Part shown: piece by piece, positions 7,817-16,537 of the stretch
Numbering within the stretch: position 1 is the first letter of the stretch
Layout: the number at the start of each line of letters is the position of its first letter
Assembly (NCBI GenBank): GCA_035517695.1
Contig: DATIYI010000135.1
Coordinates: 1-64,000, forward strand
DNA from: DATFVJ01 sp035517695
Lineage (GTDB): Bacteria > Actinomycetota > Actinomycetes > Streptosporangiales > Streptosporangiaceae
Length of the DNA: 64,000 nucleotides
Reading direction: 5' to 3'
Position numbers and translations under genes: made by a program
The notes under the pieces: generated by a model
Told to the model about the DNA's origin: nothing
What the model saw: the letters and a program-made list of their open reading frames with translations, nothing else
The model's database searches: none

Positions 7817-8797
7817 CTAGTCGACTCCAGGCGCGTTCTCCCGCTCCCACGCGCGGACGCCGTCGGCGAACCGGCGCGCCGCGGCGCGAAGCTCAAGTTC
7901 GGGATTAAGCCCGGCGCCGCCGGCCTCCGCCACCAGGGCAAGAAGCCTCGCGCCAATCTCGTTTCCCTGGCCGGCCTGGTTCGGTGCCGCCAGGTCCGGA
8001 TGGGCACCGGCCGCGGCGGCCCGGGCGTGCAGCTGGGCGGCCAGCGACAGCGCCGGCTGGCCGAATGGTATGCCGTCGAGAGCCGAGCCTGGCCGGCCGC
8101 GGGATTCCGCCCGTTCCGCCGCCTTGATCGCCGCCCAGTTCGCCTTTACCTCATCCGCACCTGACACCCGTACATCCCCGAACACGTGCGGGTGCCTGCG
8201 GACGAGCTTGCCCACGATGGCATCGGCCACGTCGTCAATCGTGAATCCGGTGCCGTCGTTGCGCTCCGCGGCGATGCGGGCGTGAAATACCACCTGCAGC
8301 AGCACGTCACCGAGTTCGTCCCGCAGATCCCGCGCGTCGCCTGACTCGAGCGCCTCGAGCGCTTCGTAGGACTCCTCGATCAGGTGCGGAGCGAGTGAGC
8401 GGTGCGTCTGCTCGGCGTCCCACGGGCAGTCGGTGCGCAGCGTGTCCATTGCCGCGACCAGATCGAGCAGCCTGCCGCCCGGCAGGTCATGCGAGCCGGA
8501 CAGCACCTCGGTGTCGAAGGCGGCCTCAGCGAGAGCCGTGAGCAGGTCGTCTTCTCCCGTCGGCGCGGCGAGCCAGACGACCGGCGCGTCGCACGTACTG
8601 GCCAGCGCGATCAGCCGCGTGGCCCGGGCGGCTGCTGCTTCCTCGGGTGCCAGTTCCCAGCCGATCCCGGCCTGCTCGAGCGCCGCAAGCTGTGGGTGAC
8701 CTGGCGATCCGGCCAGGACCTGCCCGGCCGCGCGAAGGACCTGCCAGGCCGGCAGGCTCAGCAGGCCAGGGGCCACCCTCGGGGTGGTGCGCAGCAC
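7817..8797 (-). CDS. mazG: MazG nucleoside triphosphate pyrophosphohydrolase
   Basis: About 326 residues. MazG hydrolyses NTPs to NMPs and pyrophosphate. The all-alpha pyrophosphohydrolase core has LIEESYEALEAL (metal-binding EExxE about 141-145) and LRDELGDVLLQVVFH (second acidic pair about 160-164); an N-terminal extension of about 110 residues is typical of actinobacterial MazG. The start is uncertain: GTG at 8797 is preferred because a frame continuing to GTG 8872 would translate through a perfect 12-bp hairpin just upstream. Actinobacterial relatives begin near this LRTTPRVAPGLLS motif. Confidence 0.9.
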   Translation of the reverse strand: MLRTTPRVAPGLLSLPAWQVLRAAGQVLAGSPGHPQLAALEQAGIGWELAPEEAAAARATRLIALASTCDAPVVWLAAPTGEDDLLTALAEAAFDTEVLSGSHDLPGGRLLDLVAAMDTLRTDCPWDAEQTHRSLAPHLIEESYEALEALESGDARDLRDELGDVLLQVVFHARIAAERNDGTGFTIDDVADAIVGKLVRRHPHVFGDVRVSGADEVKANWAAIKAAERAESRGRPGSALDGIPFGQPALSLAAQLHARAAAAGAHPDLAAPNQAGQGNEIGARLLALVAEAGGAGLNPELELRAAARRFADGVRAWERENAPGVD

Positions 8798-8822
8798 GAT
8801 GAGCCGGCTGTCGCTGCGCCTG

Positions 8823-8851
8823 CTTCCGCCCGGCGAGCCGCCGGGCGGAAG
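8823..8851 (-). terminator. Perfect 12-bp hairpin between the SurA-like gene and mazG
   Basis: cttccgcccggc and its exact complement flank a 5-base loop. It lies after the SurA-like gene and before the preferred mazG start on the minus strand. There is no U-tract, so it could be an intrinsic-type terminator as seen in high-GC actinobacteria, an attenuator, or an mRNA-stability structure. Confidence 0.5.
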
Positions 8852-8878
8852 ATAGGCTCTTGAACCCACCACGTCCGC

Positions 8879-9625
8879 TCAGCCCTGAGACTGCTGCGGC
8901 GCTCCGAGAGCGGCGGCCCGCGACAGCCGGTCGGTTGGCGGGTTGATGGTGAGCTGCGCCGCATTGAGCTGGCCGAACTGCGGATTGATCTTGATGTCGA
9001 GCCGCTTGGCGGCCGCCGCGACCTCCGCGGTGATCCGGGCGTTGAACTGCCGTTGCTGGGCCGTTGTCAGCGACGAAGCGTTCTTCGCGCCGGTGAACTG
9101 AACGGCGAGCTTCTCGATGGTCGCCGTGTAGCGCCCGTACTGATCTGTAAAGCCCGGCGGCAAGGCATTGAACACGGCGAACTGGGCCGGGGTGACGGCT
9201 GAGCCGGTCTGCTGCTGGATCTGCGCGGCGGCGTTGACCAGGCCCTGCTGTGCTTCAGCGTTCGTCACCTGCACGCCGTTGCGCTGCGCGATGGAGTCGA
9301 TGACGCGGAACCTGACGAGCCACATGAGCACGAGCCGGGGCATGTCAGCCGGCTTGTACTGCACCTGGCTCTGCAGCGACGGGTTCGCCGTGTACACGTT
9401 GTCGAGGCCAGCGACGTCGTCCGACAGGGTGGCCGTCGAGACGCGTTGCGTTCCGACGATCGCCGCCGCGCCCATCTGGACCTGGCCGCATGCCGTGAGC
9501 AATACGAGCGCGGCAAGCGCGGCGGCTGCCCATGCGCTCCTGATCGCGGTGCGGAACACGGCGATGTCCTTCCTCGCGCGAAAGGCGCGGCGGTCACGCC
9601 GCACCATCTGATCCATCCGGCGCAT
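8879..9625 (-). CDS. SurA N-terminal-domain lipoprotein
   Basis: About 248 residues. It has a basic N-terminus, a hydrophobic stretch and a lipobox LLTACGQ, so it is probably a lipid-anchored extracytoplasmic protein. The mature part resembles the SurA/PrsA N-terminal chaperone region (RLVLMWLVRFRVIDSIAQRN, QQGLVNAAAQIQQQTG); no parvulin isomerase domain follows, so a chaperone role is inferred rather than prolyl isomerase activity. The ATG at 9625 overlaps the mfd stop as TGATG, favouring coupled translation. The mfd-SurA-like-mazG-eno order is conserved in actinobacteria. Confidence 0.82.
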   Translation of the reverse strand: MRRMDQMVRRDRRAFRARKDIAVFRTAIRSAWAAAALAALVLLTACGQVQMGAAAIVGTQRVSTATLSDDVAGLDNVYTANPSLQSQVQYKPADMPRLVLMWLVRFRVIDSIAQRNGVQVTNAEAQQGLVNAAAQIQQQTGSAVTPAQFAVFNALPPGFTDQYGRYTATIEKLAVQFTGAKNASSLTTAQQRQFNARITAEVAAAAKRLDIKINPQFGQLNAAQLTINPPTDRLSRAAALGAPQQSQG

Positions 9626-12600
9626 CAGTGTGGAACATTGTCGAAAACTGCCCTGACGAGTTCGCCGCACCAGGCAAGCAGCTCGGCATCGCGCAGCGGC
9701 CTGCCGCCCACGACCGCGGTCTTGGGCACCGGTACGAGCATGGTACGCACCTGCGGTTTGAGCACGGTCTTCGGGTACAGCCGCTGGGCACGGAGCTGCC
9801 GTGACTCGGGCAGCTGCACCGGAGCGAACCGCACGAAGCTGCCCTGCAAGGTGATATCAGTGAGCCCGATGCGGCGGGCCCGCCAACGTAGCCTCGCTAC
9901 CTCCAGCAGGTTCTCCACCGGCTCGGGGGGCGTGCCGTACCGGTCGATAAGTTCGTCGCGTGCTGCCACGATCTGATCGTCGGAGTCGATCGCGGCAATC
10001 CGCGTATAAGCCTCAAGCCGTAGCCGCTCGCCGCTGATGTAGTCGTGCGGGATGTGCGCGTTCACCGGCAGTTCCACCCGCACCTCCGGCCGCTCGGCCG
10101 GGCCGTCGCCCTTCAGCTCGCGCACGGCCTCACCGATCATCCGCACGTACAGGTCGAACCCGACTCCGGCGATGTGCCCGGACTGCTCGCCGCCAAGCAG
10201 GTTTCCCGCCCCCCGGATCTCGAGGTCCTTCATGGCCACGTACATGCCAGCACCCATCTCGGTGTGCTGTGCGATCGTCGCGAGCCGCTCGTGTGCCGTC
10301 TCGGTGAGCGGCTTCTCCGGCGGGTAGAGGAAATACGAGTAAGCGCGCTCGCGCCCGCGCCCGACCCTGCCACGCAGCTGGTGCAGCTGGGAGAGCCCGC
10401 AGATGTCCGCGCGATCCACGATGAGCGTATTGGCGTTCGGGATGTCGAGCCCGGACTCCACGATCGTGGTCGCGACGAGCACGTCGTAGTTCTTCTCCCA
10501 GAAGTCGACCATGATCTGTTCCAGCGTTCGCTCGTTCAGCTGACCGTGGGCGGACGCCACCCGCGCCTCTGGCACCAGCGCCGCCAACCTGGCCGCCACC
10601 TTGTCTATGCTCGCGACCCGGTTGTGCACGAAGAACACCTGGCCGTCCCGCATCAGCTCGCGGCGGATGGACGCGGCGATCTGCTTCTCGTCGTAGGCCC
10701 CGACGAACGTGAGCACCGGATGCCGCTCCTCGGGCGGGGTCAGGATGGTGGACATCTCGCGTATCCCCGCTACGCCCATCTCAAGCGTGCGGGGGATCGG
10801 CGTCGCGGACATGGCGAGCACGTCCACCTCGGTGCGCAGCCGCTTCAGGTACTCCTTGTGCTCGACACCGAAACGCTGCTCCTCGTCGATGATCACCAGG
10901 CCGAGGCGCTTGAACCTGGTCTCAGGTGACAGCAGCCGGTGCGTCCCGATCACCACATCCACTGACCCGTCGGCAAGGCCACGCAGCGTGCTCGCGGTCT
11001 CGGCGTGTGTCTGGAACCGCGACAGCGGCGCCACCTCGACCGGGAAAGGGGCATAGCGCTCGGTGAACGTCGACATGTGCTGCTGGGCCAGCAGGGTCGT
11101 GGGGACCAGGACCGCAACCTGCATGCCGTCCTGCACCGCCTTGAACGCCGCCCGCACCGCGATCTCGGTCTTGCCGTAGCCGACGTCGCCACTGATCAGC
11201 CGGTCCATCGGGATCTGCTGTTCCATGTCGCGCTTGACCTCGTCGATGGCCGCGAGCTGGTCCGGCGTCTCCACGTAGGGGAAGGCGTCCTCCAGCTCAC
11301 GCTGCCACGGAGTGTCCGGGCCGAACGCGTGCCCGGGCGATGCGGTCCGTGCCGAGTACAGCCGGATCAGCTCGCCGGCGATCTGGCGCACCGCCTTGCG
11401 GGCCCGCCCTTTGGTCTTCGCCCAGTCCGCGCCGCCGAGCCTGTGCAGCGTGGGCGCTTCGCCACCGACGTACCCGGTGACCTCGTCAAGCTGGTCGGTG
11501 GGTACGTAGAGCCGGTCGGGCGGATGGCCACGTTTGCTCGGCGCGTACTCGATGACGACGTACTCGCGGGTGGCGCCGTGCACCGTGCGGCTCGTCATCT
11601 CGACATAACGTCCGACACCGTGCTGTTCATGCACGACGTAATCGCCCGCGCGCAGCCGCAGCGGATCGATACCGCCGCGGCGCCTCGCAGGAAGCCGCCG
11701 CATGTCCTTCGTGCTCGCCCGCTGCCCCGCCAGATCGGTCTCGGTGAGCAGGGCGGTCCGGATGCCCGGCCAGACGAAACCTCGTTCGACCAGCCCGGTC
11801 GCGACGTAGGGCACGCCGGCCTGCGGCGGCTGCGCCGGGTCGGGCAGATCCGCGAGCCGGGCGCCGAGGCCACCGTCGCGCAGCACTTCCGTGAGCCGCT
11901 GAGCTGGCCCGTGCCCCTCCGTCACCAGCACAACCCGCCAGCCGTCGGCCAGCCAGGCACGCACGTCACCGAGGGCACGGTCGGTGTCGCCGCGATAGGA
12001 CTCGGCGGGTTTCGCACTGATCCGCAACGGCTCACGCGCAGTGTCGCCGACGTGTCCAGTGGCGCCACCCGCCGGCGGCTCGCCCGTGCCCGCACCCGGT
12101 TGGTCGGTGCCAAATGGAGTCAGCGTCCACCAGGAGATTCCCAGCCGGTCGGCAGCGCCGCGGACCTCCTCGATGGGCCTGAAGGCGGCACCACCGAGGT
12201 CGATCGGTGACTGCCCGCCGACGGCGGCGTTCACCCAGGACGCCTCGAGGAACTCCTGGCTGGTCCTGACAAGCTCGGCGGCGCGCGTGCGGATGCGCTC
12301 CGGATCACAGGCGAGCACGATTCCGCGGGCAGGCACGGTGTCGAGCAGCAGTTCCATCCGCTCGGCGAGTGCGGGCGCGAATGCCTCCATGCCCTCCACG
12401 GCCACGCCTTCCGCCAGCTTCCCGAGTACCTCGGCGAGACCGGGGTGCTCCGCGGCCAGCCGTTTAGCAGCTGCTCGGACCGCGGGGGTGAGAAGCAGTT
12501 CGCGGCACGGCGGCGCCCACAGCCCGTCGGCCGCAGCTTCCAGGCTGCGCTGGTCGGCGACCTTGAAGTACCGGATCTCTTCCACCGTGTCGCCGAAGAA

Positions 12601-13251
12601 CTCGATCCGGAGCGGATGTTCCTCGATGGGCGGAAAGACATCGAGAATGCCGCCGCGAACAGCGATGTCGCCGCGATTCTCCACCAGGTCCGCCCGCGTG
12701 TAGCCGGCCTCGACAAGCCTGGTGAGCACCTCGTCGAGATCGGCTTCTGCGCCGGTCCGCAATCTGATCGGCTCGATATCGCCGAGGCCCGCCACGATGG
12801 GCTGCAACAGGCTCCGTACTGGAGCGACGACGACCTGGAGCGGGCCAGCCGCGGGATCACCCGGGTCGGGGCGCGCCAGCCTGCGGAGCACGGCGAGCCG
12901 CTGCCCGACGGTGTCAGAACGTGGCGAGAGCCGCTCGTGCGGTAGCGTCTCCCAGGCCGGGAAGCACGCAACGGCGTGTGCAGGCAGCAACGAGGTCAGC
13001 GCCGCGGTCAGATCCTCTGCCTCGCGGCCGGTGGCGGTGACGGCAAGCACGAAGGGGACCGCGCCGCTATCCGGGCCGGCGCGGCGGGCGAGTGCGGCGG
13101 CGACGAACGGCCGCAGCGCCGCCGGCGCGACAAAGTCCCCGCCCGTCCCCCGGGCATGCGCAGCGGCCCCGCTCGCGGCGCGCGCGTCGTCGATGCCGCG
13201 GCGAAGCTCAGGGTCGTCGGCGATGACGCCGAGAAGTCCGGCAAGGCTCAT
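9625..13251 (-). CDS. mfd: Transcription-repair coupling factor Mfd
   Basis: About 1,208 residues. Mfd removes RNA polymerase stalled at lesions and recruits UvrA. In order: a UvrB-like N-terminal part (PAWETLPHERLSPRSDTVGQ), the polymerase-interaction region (GDYVVHEQHGVGRYVEM), the RecG-like helicase with Walker A SGDVGYGKTEIAVRAA, DEEQ box IIDEEQRFGVEHKE and motif VIGTHRLLS, the helicase C domain (IPNANTLIVDRAD) and the C-terminal TRCF domain. A lineage-specific low-complexity insert (GAGTGEPPAGGATGHVG) sits in the N-terminal half. ATG at 13251 (MSLAGLLGVIADDPE) matches family starts; the reading frame extends 34 codons further without support. Confidence 0.95.
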   Translation of the reverse strand: MSLAGLLGVIADDPELRRGIDDARAASGAAAHARGTGGDFVAPAALRPFVAAALARRAGPDSGAVPFVLAVTATGREAEDLTAALTSLLPAHAVACFPAWETLPHERLSPRSDTVGQRLAVLRRLARPDPGDPAAGPLQVVVAPVRSLLQPIVAGLGDIEPIRLRTGAEADLDEVLTRLVEAGYTRADLVENRGDIAVRGGILDVFPPIEEHPLRIEFFGDTVEEIRYFKVADQRSLEAAADGLWAPPCRELLLTPAVRAAAKRLAAEHPGLAEVLGKLAEGVAVEGMEAFAPALAERMELLLDTVPARGIVLACDPERIRTRAAELVRTSQEFLEASWVNAAVGGQSPIDLGGAAFRPIEEVRGAADRLGISWWTLTPFGTDQPGAGTGEPPAGGATGHVGDTAREPLRISAKPAESYRGDTDRALGDVRAWLADGWRVVLVTEGHGPAQRLTEVLRDGGLGARLADLPDPAQPPQAGVPYVATGLVERGFVWPGIRTALLTETDLAGQRASTKDMRRLPARRRGGIDPLRLRAGDYVVHEQHGVGRYVEMTSRTVHGATREYVVIEYAPSKRGHPPDRLYVPTDQLDEVTGYVGGEAPTLHRLGGADWAKTKGRARKAVRQIAGELIRLYSARTASPGHAFGPDTPWQRELEDAFPYVETPDQLAAIDEVKRDMEQQIPMDRLISGDVGYGKTEIAVRAAFKAVQDGMQVAVLVPTTLLAQQHMSTFTERYAPFPVEVAPLSRFQTHAETASTLRGLADGSVDVVIGTHRLLSPETRFKRLGLVIIDEEQRFGVEHKEYLKRLRTEVDVLAMSATPIPRTLEMGVAGIREMSTILTPPEERHPVLTFVGAYDEKQIAASIRRELMRDGQVFFVHNRVASIDKVAARLAALVPEARVASAHGQLNERTLEQIMVDFWEKNYDVLVATTIVESGLDIPNANTLIVDRADICGLSQLHQLRGRVGRGRERAYSYFLYPPEKPLTETAHERLATIAQHTEMGAGMYVAMKDLEIRGAGNLLGGEQSGHIAGVGFDLYVRMIGEAVRELKGDGPAERPEVRVELPVNAHIPHDYISGERLRLEAYTRIAAIDSDDQIVAARDELIDRYGTPPEPVENLLEVARLRWRARRIGLTDITLQGSFVRFAPVQLPESRQLRAQRLYPKTVLKPQVRTMLVPVPKTAVVGGRPLRDAELLAWCGELVRAVFDNVPH

Positions 13252-13439
13252 GTTTATTACAGCTGGTTTGTCGCAGGCAGCCCAAAAATCCCCGGGCCGG
13301 GGCAGCACGGGGGGTCTTTTCCAGCTTAGAGCCTGCCGCGGGGTGGCCGGCACCGGTCGGGCCCGGGCCCAGGGGGCCGACTCGCCGGCGTGGCACGTCT
13401 ACAACGCGCAACGCATTCGAATGACTACTCTACGAGTTC

Positions 13440-14339
13440 GTGGCTCGCATTAGTGAGGACCCGGTCCCAGCGGAGGGCCCGCAGGCACTGGGCGAAAAGC
13501 TGGCACTGGGCGACAAGCTGGCACTGGGCGAAAAGCTGGCACCGGGCGACAAGCAGGCACCGGGCGACAAGCAGGTGGGGGACGAGACGCGGGTCTCCAC
13601 GGGCAACCCGGCCGCCGCGCAGATGTTCGTCGCCGCCGTACGTGACTACGCCTACAGGCGGGCCGGCGATCCGGTCCGCCTGCTTGAGGCGGGCTGCGGC
13701 CGTCTCGGGGGTGACCTCGGTGTCGGACGGCTCCGGGCGGCCGGGTTTGACATAAGGGTGAACGGTATCGATCACGACCACCCGCTCACCAGAGAGATAA
13801 CAGCGGCGCGGGGCGATCTGCAGTCCGTCACGCTCGGCGATCTGCGCACCGTGCCGTTGCCGCCGCGCTCGTGCGACATCGTGCACTGCGCCCGCCTGCT
13901 CGAGCGGATCTGGCACGTCGAACTCGTCCTCGACAGGCTCGTGGCGGCGCTCAAACCCGGCGGCGTGTTGCTGCTGCGGACCGCTGACCGGGATTGTGCG
14001 GCCGGTGTCGTCGACCGGGTTGCCGCCGCACTGCCGGGGCGTGTACGCGAGCACGTCTGGCGCCACTTGCGCCCCGGAGAGCCTGGGCCGTATCCCGCCG
14101 CGTACGAGGACATCGTCTCCGGCCCGGGGATCCAGGGGTTTGCGCTGATGCGCGGTCTCGTCATCGCCGAGCGACGGGCCACCCGCAGTGACCTCACGGG
14201 TACCGGCGTGTGGTGGCGGGCGCTAGGCTCGGCGCGGCGGCTTGCCGCCGCGGCATCGCGCGGAAAGTACACCGATGACCACGACGAACTGCTTTTCGTC
14301 ATGCGCAGGCCGGAAGACCGGTTCGCCCGCGTGCTGTGA
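13440..14339 (+). CDS. SAM-dependent class I methyltransferase
   Basis: A 299-residue protein with a Rossmann methyltransferase core: SAM motif I VRLLEAGCGRLGGDLG around residues 78-93, an acidic motif II (GIDHDHPL), SCDIVHCARLLERI as motif IV and LKPGGVLLLRT as motif VI. The substrate is not evident. The N-terminal 50 residues are unusual: a six-residue repeat (LGEKLA/LGDKLA/PGDKQA) in five copies encoded by an 18-bp tandem repeat, likely a disordered charged leader. The GTG start at 13440 is inferred; a start after the repeat cannot be excluded. It faces away from mfd, with an 188-base gap. Confidence 0.8.
   Translation: MARISEDPVPAEGPQALGEKLALGDKLALGEKLAPGDKQAPGDKQVGDETRVSTGNPAAAQMFVAAVRDYAYRRAGDPVRLLEAGCGRLGGDLGVGRLRAAGFDIRVNGIDHDHPLTREITAARGDLQSVTLGDLRTVPLPPRSCDIVHCARLLERIWHVELVLDRLVAALKPGGVLLLRTADRDCAAGVVDRVAAALPGRVREHVWRHLRPGEPGPYPAAYEDIVSGPGIQGFALMRGLVIAERRATRSDLTGTGVWWRALGSARRLAAAASRGKYTDDHDELLFVMRRPEDRFARVL
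13488..13577 (+). repeat. Five 18-bp tandem copies in the methyltransferase gene
   Basis: Units begin at 13488, 13506, 13524, 13542 and 13560 (ctgggcgaaaagctggca and close variants). The length keeps the reading frame. It is one of many in-frame arrays in this window. Confidence 0.92.
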
Positions 14340-14511
14340 CCCCCGGCGGTGACCCATTCGGGTCCGCCGCGGGTCGCTGGCCTGGGATGGGCGCCTCTCG
14401 TAACGTAGTGCTCTGCGAGACAGGCATAATCGCGGCGCCACATCGGGTTGCGACCATGATCGACGGCTTCAGGAGGGTGCCGCAGCCCCGCCCAGGAGTC
14501 AAACGATCATG

Positions 14512-14567
14512 AAAAGGAGGATACCGTGCTGGACCGATGTGGGTGCGCGCGCTGGATACCCGGATGA
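14512..14567 (+). promoter_or_regulatory. Cysteine-containing leader peptide ORF coupled to cysC
   Basis: A strong ribosome binding site aaaaggagg (14512-14520) is followed after 5 bases by GTG at 14526. It opens a 13-codon ORF reading MLDRCGCARWIPG and ending TGA at 14565-14567. Two of the first seven codons are Cys (TGT, TGC). The stop overlaps the preferred cysC start as ATGA, and the cysC start itself has no ribosome binding site of its own, so cysC translation should depend on ribosomes finishing or stalling in the leader. Cysteine leader peptides ahead of sulfur-assimilation genes are known in mycobacteria and Streptomyces; the function here is inferred from that parallel. Confidence 0.62.
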
Positions 14568-16501
14568 CCGCACTCGCGGCAGGGCTCCGAGTGGACCTGA
14601 CGGGCGTGCCTGCGTATGCGCCGGATGAGCTTCAGCTCGCGGACCTGGAGCTCCTGCTCGGTGGCGCGTTCGAGCCGCTCAACGGTTTCATGTGCGATGC
14701 GGACGCCGTTGCGGTGGCACGCGACGGCAGGCTCGCCGATGGCAGGCCCTTCCCTTTCGCCGTCACACTGGACGTGCCTGCAAACGCGGTACCGCCTGAC
14801 GCGGGCATGCTCGTGCTCGAGGATCCGGAAGGAGCGCCGCTCGCCCTTCTCCAGATCACCGAACGCAGCCAGGCAGGCCAGGGCGGCGCGGCGAGGATCT
14901 CAGGGCCGGTCCGTGCGCTGGCCGAGCCCGAGCACGGACCATTCCGCAGGCTGCGGCGCGACCCGGCGGAAACGCGGGCCGCACTGGGCACGGCCCGGCA
15001 GGCACCGCCGGGTGAGGTGCCGCAGGGTGACGGGCCGCAGAGCGAGGGGCCGCAGAGCGAGGGGCCGCAGAACCATGTGCCGCAGAACCATGTGCCGCAG
15101 AGCGAGGGGCCGCAGAGCGAGGGGCCGCAGAACCATTTGCCGCAGAGCGGGGGGCCGCAGAACCATTTGCCGTACTGCGGGGTACCGCCCGGCGGGGAGC
15201 GGCAACCGGCGTCGCGGACACCCGCACCCGACAAACCGGTGCTCGCGTGCCTCACCCGCGGGCCGCTGCACCGACGCGAACTGGGTCAGCTGCGGCATCT
15301 GGCCGACACCATGCGGGCCAGGCTCCTGCTGATGCCCCTGGTCGTGGGACCAGCGGAGGTGGTTGTGCGGCCGGAGGCCCTCGTCAGGTCCATGCTCGCC
15401 GCGCTACCTCAGCTACCCGCCGACACGCTCGTTGTCCCTGTCCCGCTGGCGCCGCGCGGGCCGGAAGGGAGCAGGGACGAGGTGCTCGCGCGCGCGCTCG
15501 TCGCCGCCGCCTACGGCGCGACCCACCTGTTCGCACCTGCGCCGGTCACCAGGGGTCAAGCGGCTCAGGTCGCGGCGCGGGCAGCCGCGGGCAGCCCCTA
15601 CGTGGACAGCACCTGTGTAGGCAGGACGTCTGTCGGCAGCACGTCTGTCGGCAGCACGTCTGTCGGCAGCACGTTTGTCGGCAGCATGGAGATAGGCAAC
15701 ACCGGCGCGACCATCGCCAGCGTGCCACGCGCGCCGATACCGGTCGTCATGCCTGGCGAATGGGCCTTTGACGTGGTGGCCGAGGTGTGGCGCCCCGCCG
15801 TGCGGATCTCCCCGCAGGCGCGGCGGGACGGGCTGAGCCCAGCCGAGCTCACCGGGCTACTTGAACGCGGCGACGAGATCCCTGACTGGTTCACTCCCGC
15901 GCCGGTGGCCCGCGAACTGCATGCCGCCCGGCCGCCGCGGCACGAGCGCGGGCTTGTCCTTTTCTTCACCGGGCTTTCCGGCGCCGGTAAGTCCACCGTC
16001 GCCCGCGACGTCGCCGACGCCCTTGCCGAACGCGGCGACCGCACCGTATCGCTGCTCGACGGCGACCACGTACGCCGGCTGCTTTCCGCCGGGCTCGGTT
16101 TCTCCCGCGCGGACAGGGATCTCAACATCGTGCGTATCGGCTTCGTCGCCGCCGAGATCGCGCGCCACGGGGGCGTAGCGATCTGCGCGCCCATCGCGCC
16201 CTACGCGGCGGCCCGCGCGCGGGTACGCGCGATGGTCAGCGAGACAGGAGATTTCCTGCTCGTGCACATCGCAACCTCGCTCGAGGCGTGCGAGGCCCGT
16301 GATCGCAAAGGGCTCTACGCCAAGGCACGGGCCGGTGCCATTTCGGGTTTCACCGGCATCTCCGATCCCTATGAGGAACCGGACGACGCTGACCTGGTGA
16401 TCGACACCGCGGTAGTGACGCGCCAGGATGCGGCCAACGCCGTGCTCGGCGTGCTGGGCTCGGGCGGCTGGCTCGCACAACAGCAGCGCGGGCGCCGCTG
16501 A
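14564..16501 (+). CDS. cysC: Adenylylsulfate kinase with degenerate ATP-sulfurylase domain
   Basis: About 645 residues. The C-terminal 200 form an APS kinase making PAPS: P-loop FFTGLSGAGKSTVARDVADA, DGDHVRR, GFSRADRDLN and the lid KGLYAKARAG. The N-terminal part follows the ATP-sulfurylase layout (PUA-like, then ELQLADLELLLGGAFEPLNG and MPGEWAFDVVAEVWRP), but the catalytic QxRNPxHxxH motif reads LTRGPLHRRE, losing Gln, Asn and the last His, so this domain is probably inactive; CysN/CysD nearby supply sulfurylase activity. Two in-frame repeat inserts lie within it (15017-15178 and 15602-15690). ATG 14564 is preferred over ATG 14537 because it overlaps the leader-peptide stop. Confidence 0.85.
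   Translation: MTALAAGLRVDLTGVPAYAPDELQLADLELLLGGAFEPLNGFMCDADAVAVARDGRLADGRPFPFAVTLDVPANAVPPDAGMLVLEDPEGAPLALLQITERSQAGQGGAARISGPVRALAEPEHGPFRRLRRDPAETRAALGTARQAPPGEVPQGDGPQSEGPQSEGPQNHVPQNHVPQSEGPQSEGPQNHLPQSGGPQNHLPYCGVPPGGERQPASRTPAPDKPVLACLTRGPLHRRELGQLRHLADTMRARLLLMPLVVGPAEVVVRPEALVRSMLAALPQLPADTLVVPVPLAPRGPEGSRDEVLARALVAAAYGATHLFAPAPVTRGQAAQVAARAAAGSPYVDSTCVGRTSVGSTSVGSTSVGSTFVGSMEIGNTGATIASVPRAPIPVVMPGEWAFDVVAEVWRPAVRISPQARRDGLSPAELTGLLERGDEIPDWFTPAPVARELHAARPPRHERGLVLFFTGLSGAGKSTVARDVADALAERGDRTVSLLDGDHVRRLLSAGLGFSRADRDLNIVRIGFVAAEIARHGGVAICAPIAPYAAARARVRAMVSETGDFLLVHIATSLEACEARDRKGLYAKARAGAISGFTGISDPYEEPDDADLVIDTAVVTRQDAANAVLGVLGSGGWLAQQQRGRR
15017..15178 (+). repeat. About eleven 15-bp tandem units in cysC
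   Basis: Units of the type gggccgcagagcgag and gggccgcagaaccat encode the pentapeptides GPQSE, GPQNH, VPQNH and LPQSG. The array forms a Gln-rich loop of about 53 residues in the sulfurylase-like domain, just before the degenerate active-site motif. All units keep the frame. Confidence 0.92.
15602..15690 (+). repeat. Second 15-bp tandem array in cysC
   Basis: The unit acgtctgtcggcagc recurs four times with weaker copies at each side and encodes VGSTS pentapeptides. It interrupts the sulfurylase-like domain just before the VPRAPIPVVMPGEW segment. Confidence 0.9.
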
Positions 16502-16537
16502 CCGCGGGTAGGCCGGAACCTGTCACCGGTATCGGCA

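Noticed and set aside
6649..7908. 419-codon plus-strand frame opposite eno
   Set aside because: Antisense shadow of enolase; no domain or ribosome binding site.
11005..12210. 401-codon plus-strand frame opposite mfd
   Set aside because: Antisense shadow of a conserved gene; composition is His/Arg-rich as expected for a shadow frame.
14340..14511. A classical riboswitch (SAM or T-box) ahead of cysC
   Set aside because: I could not find conserved T-box or SAM riboswitch motifs; a GC-rich hairpin after the methyltransferase stop is better explained as its terminator.
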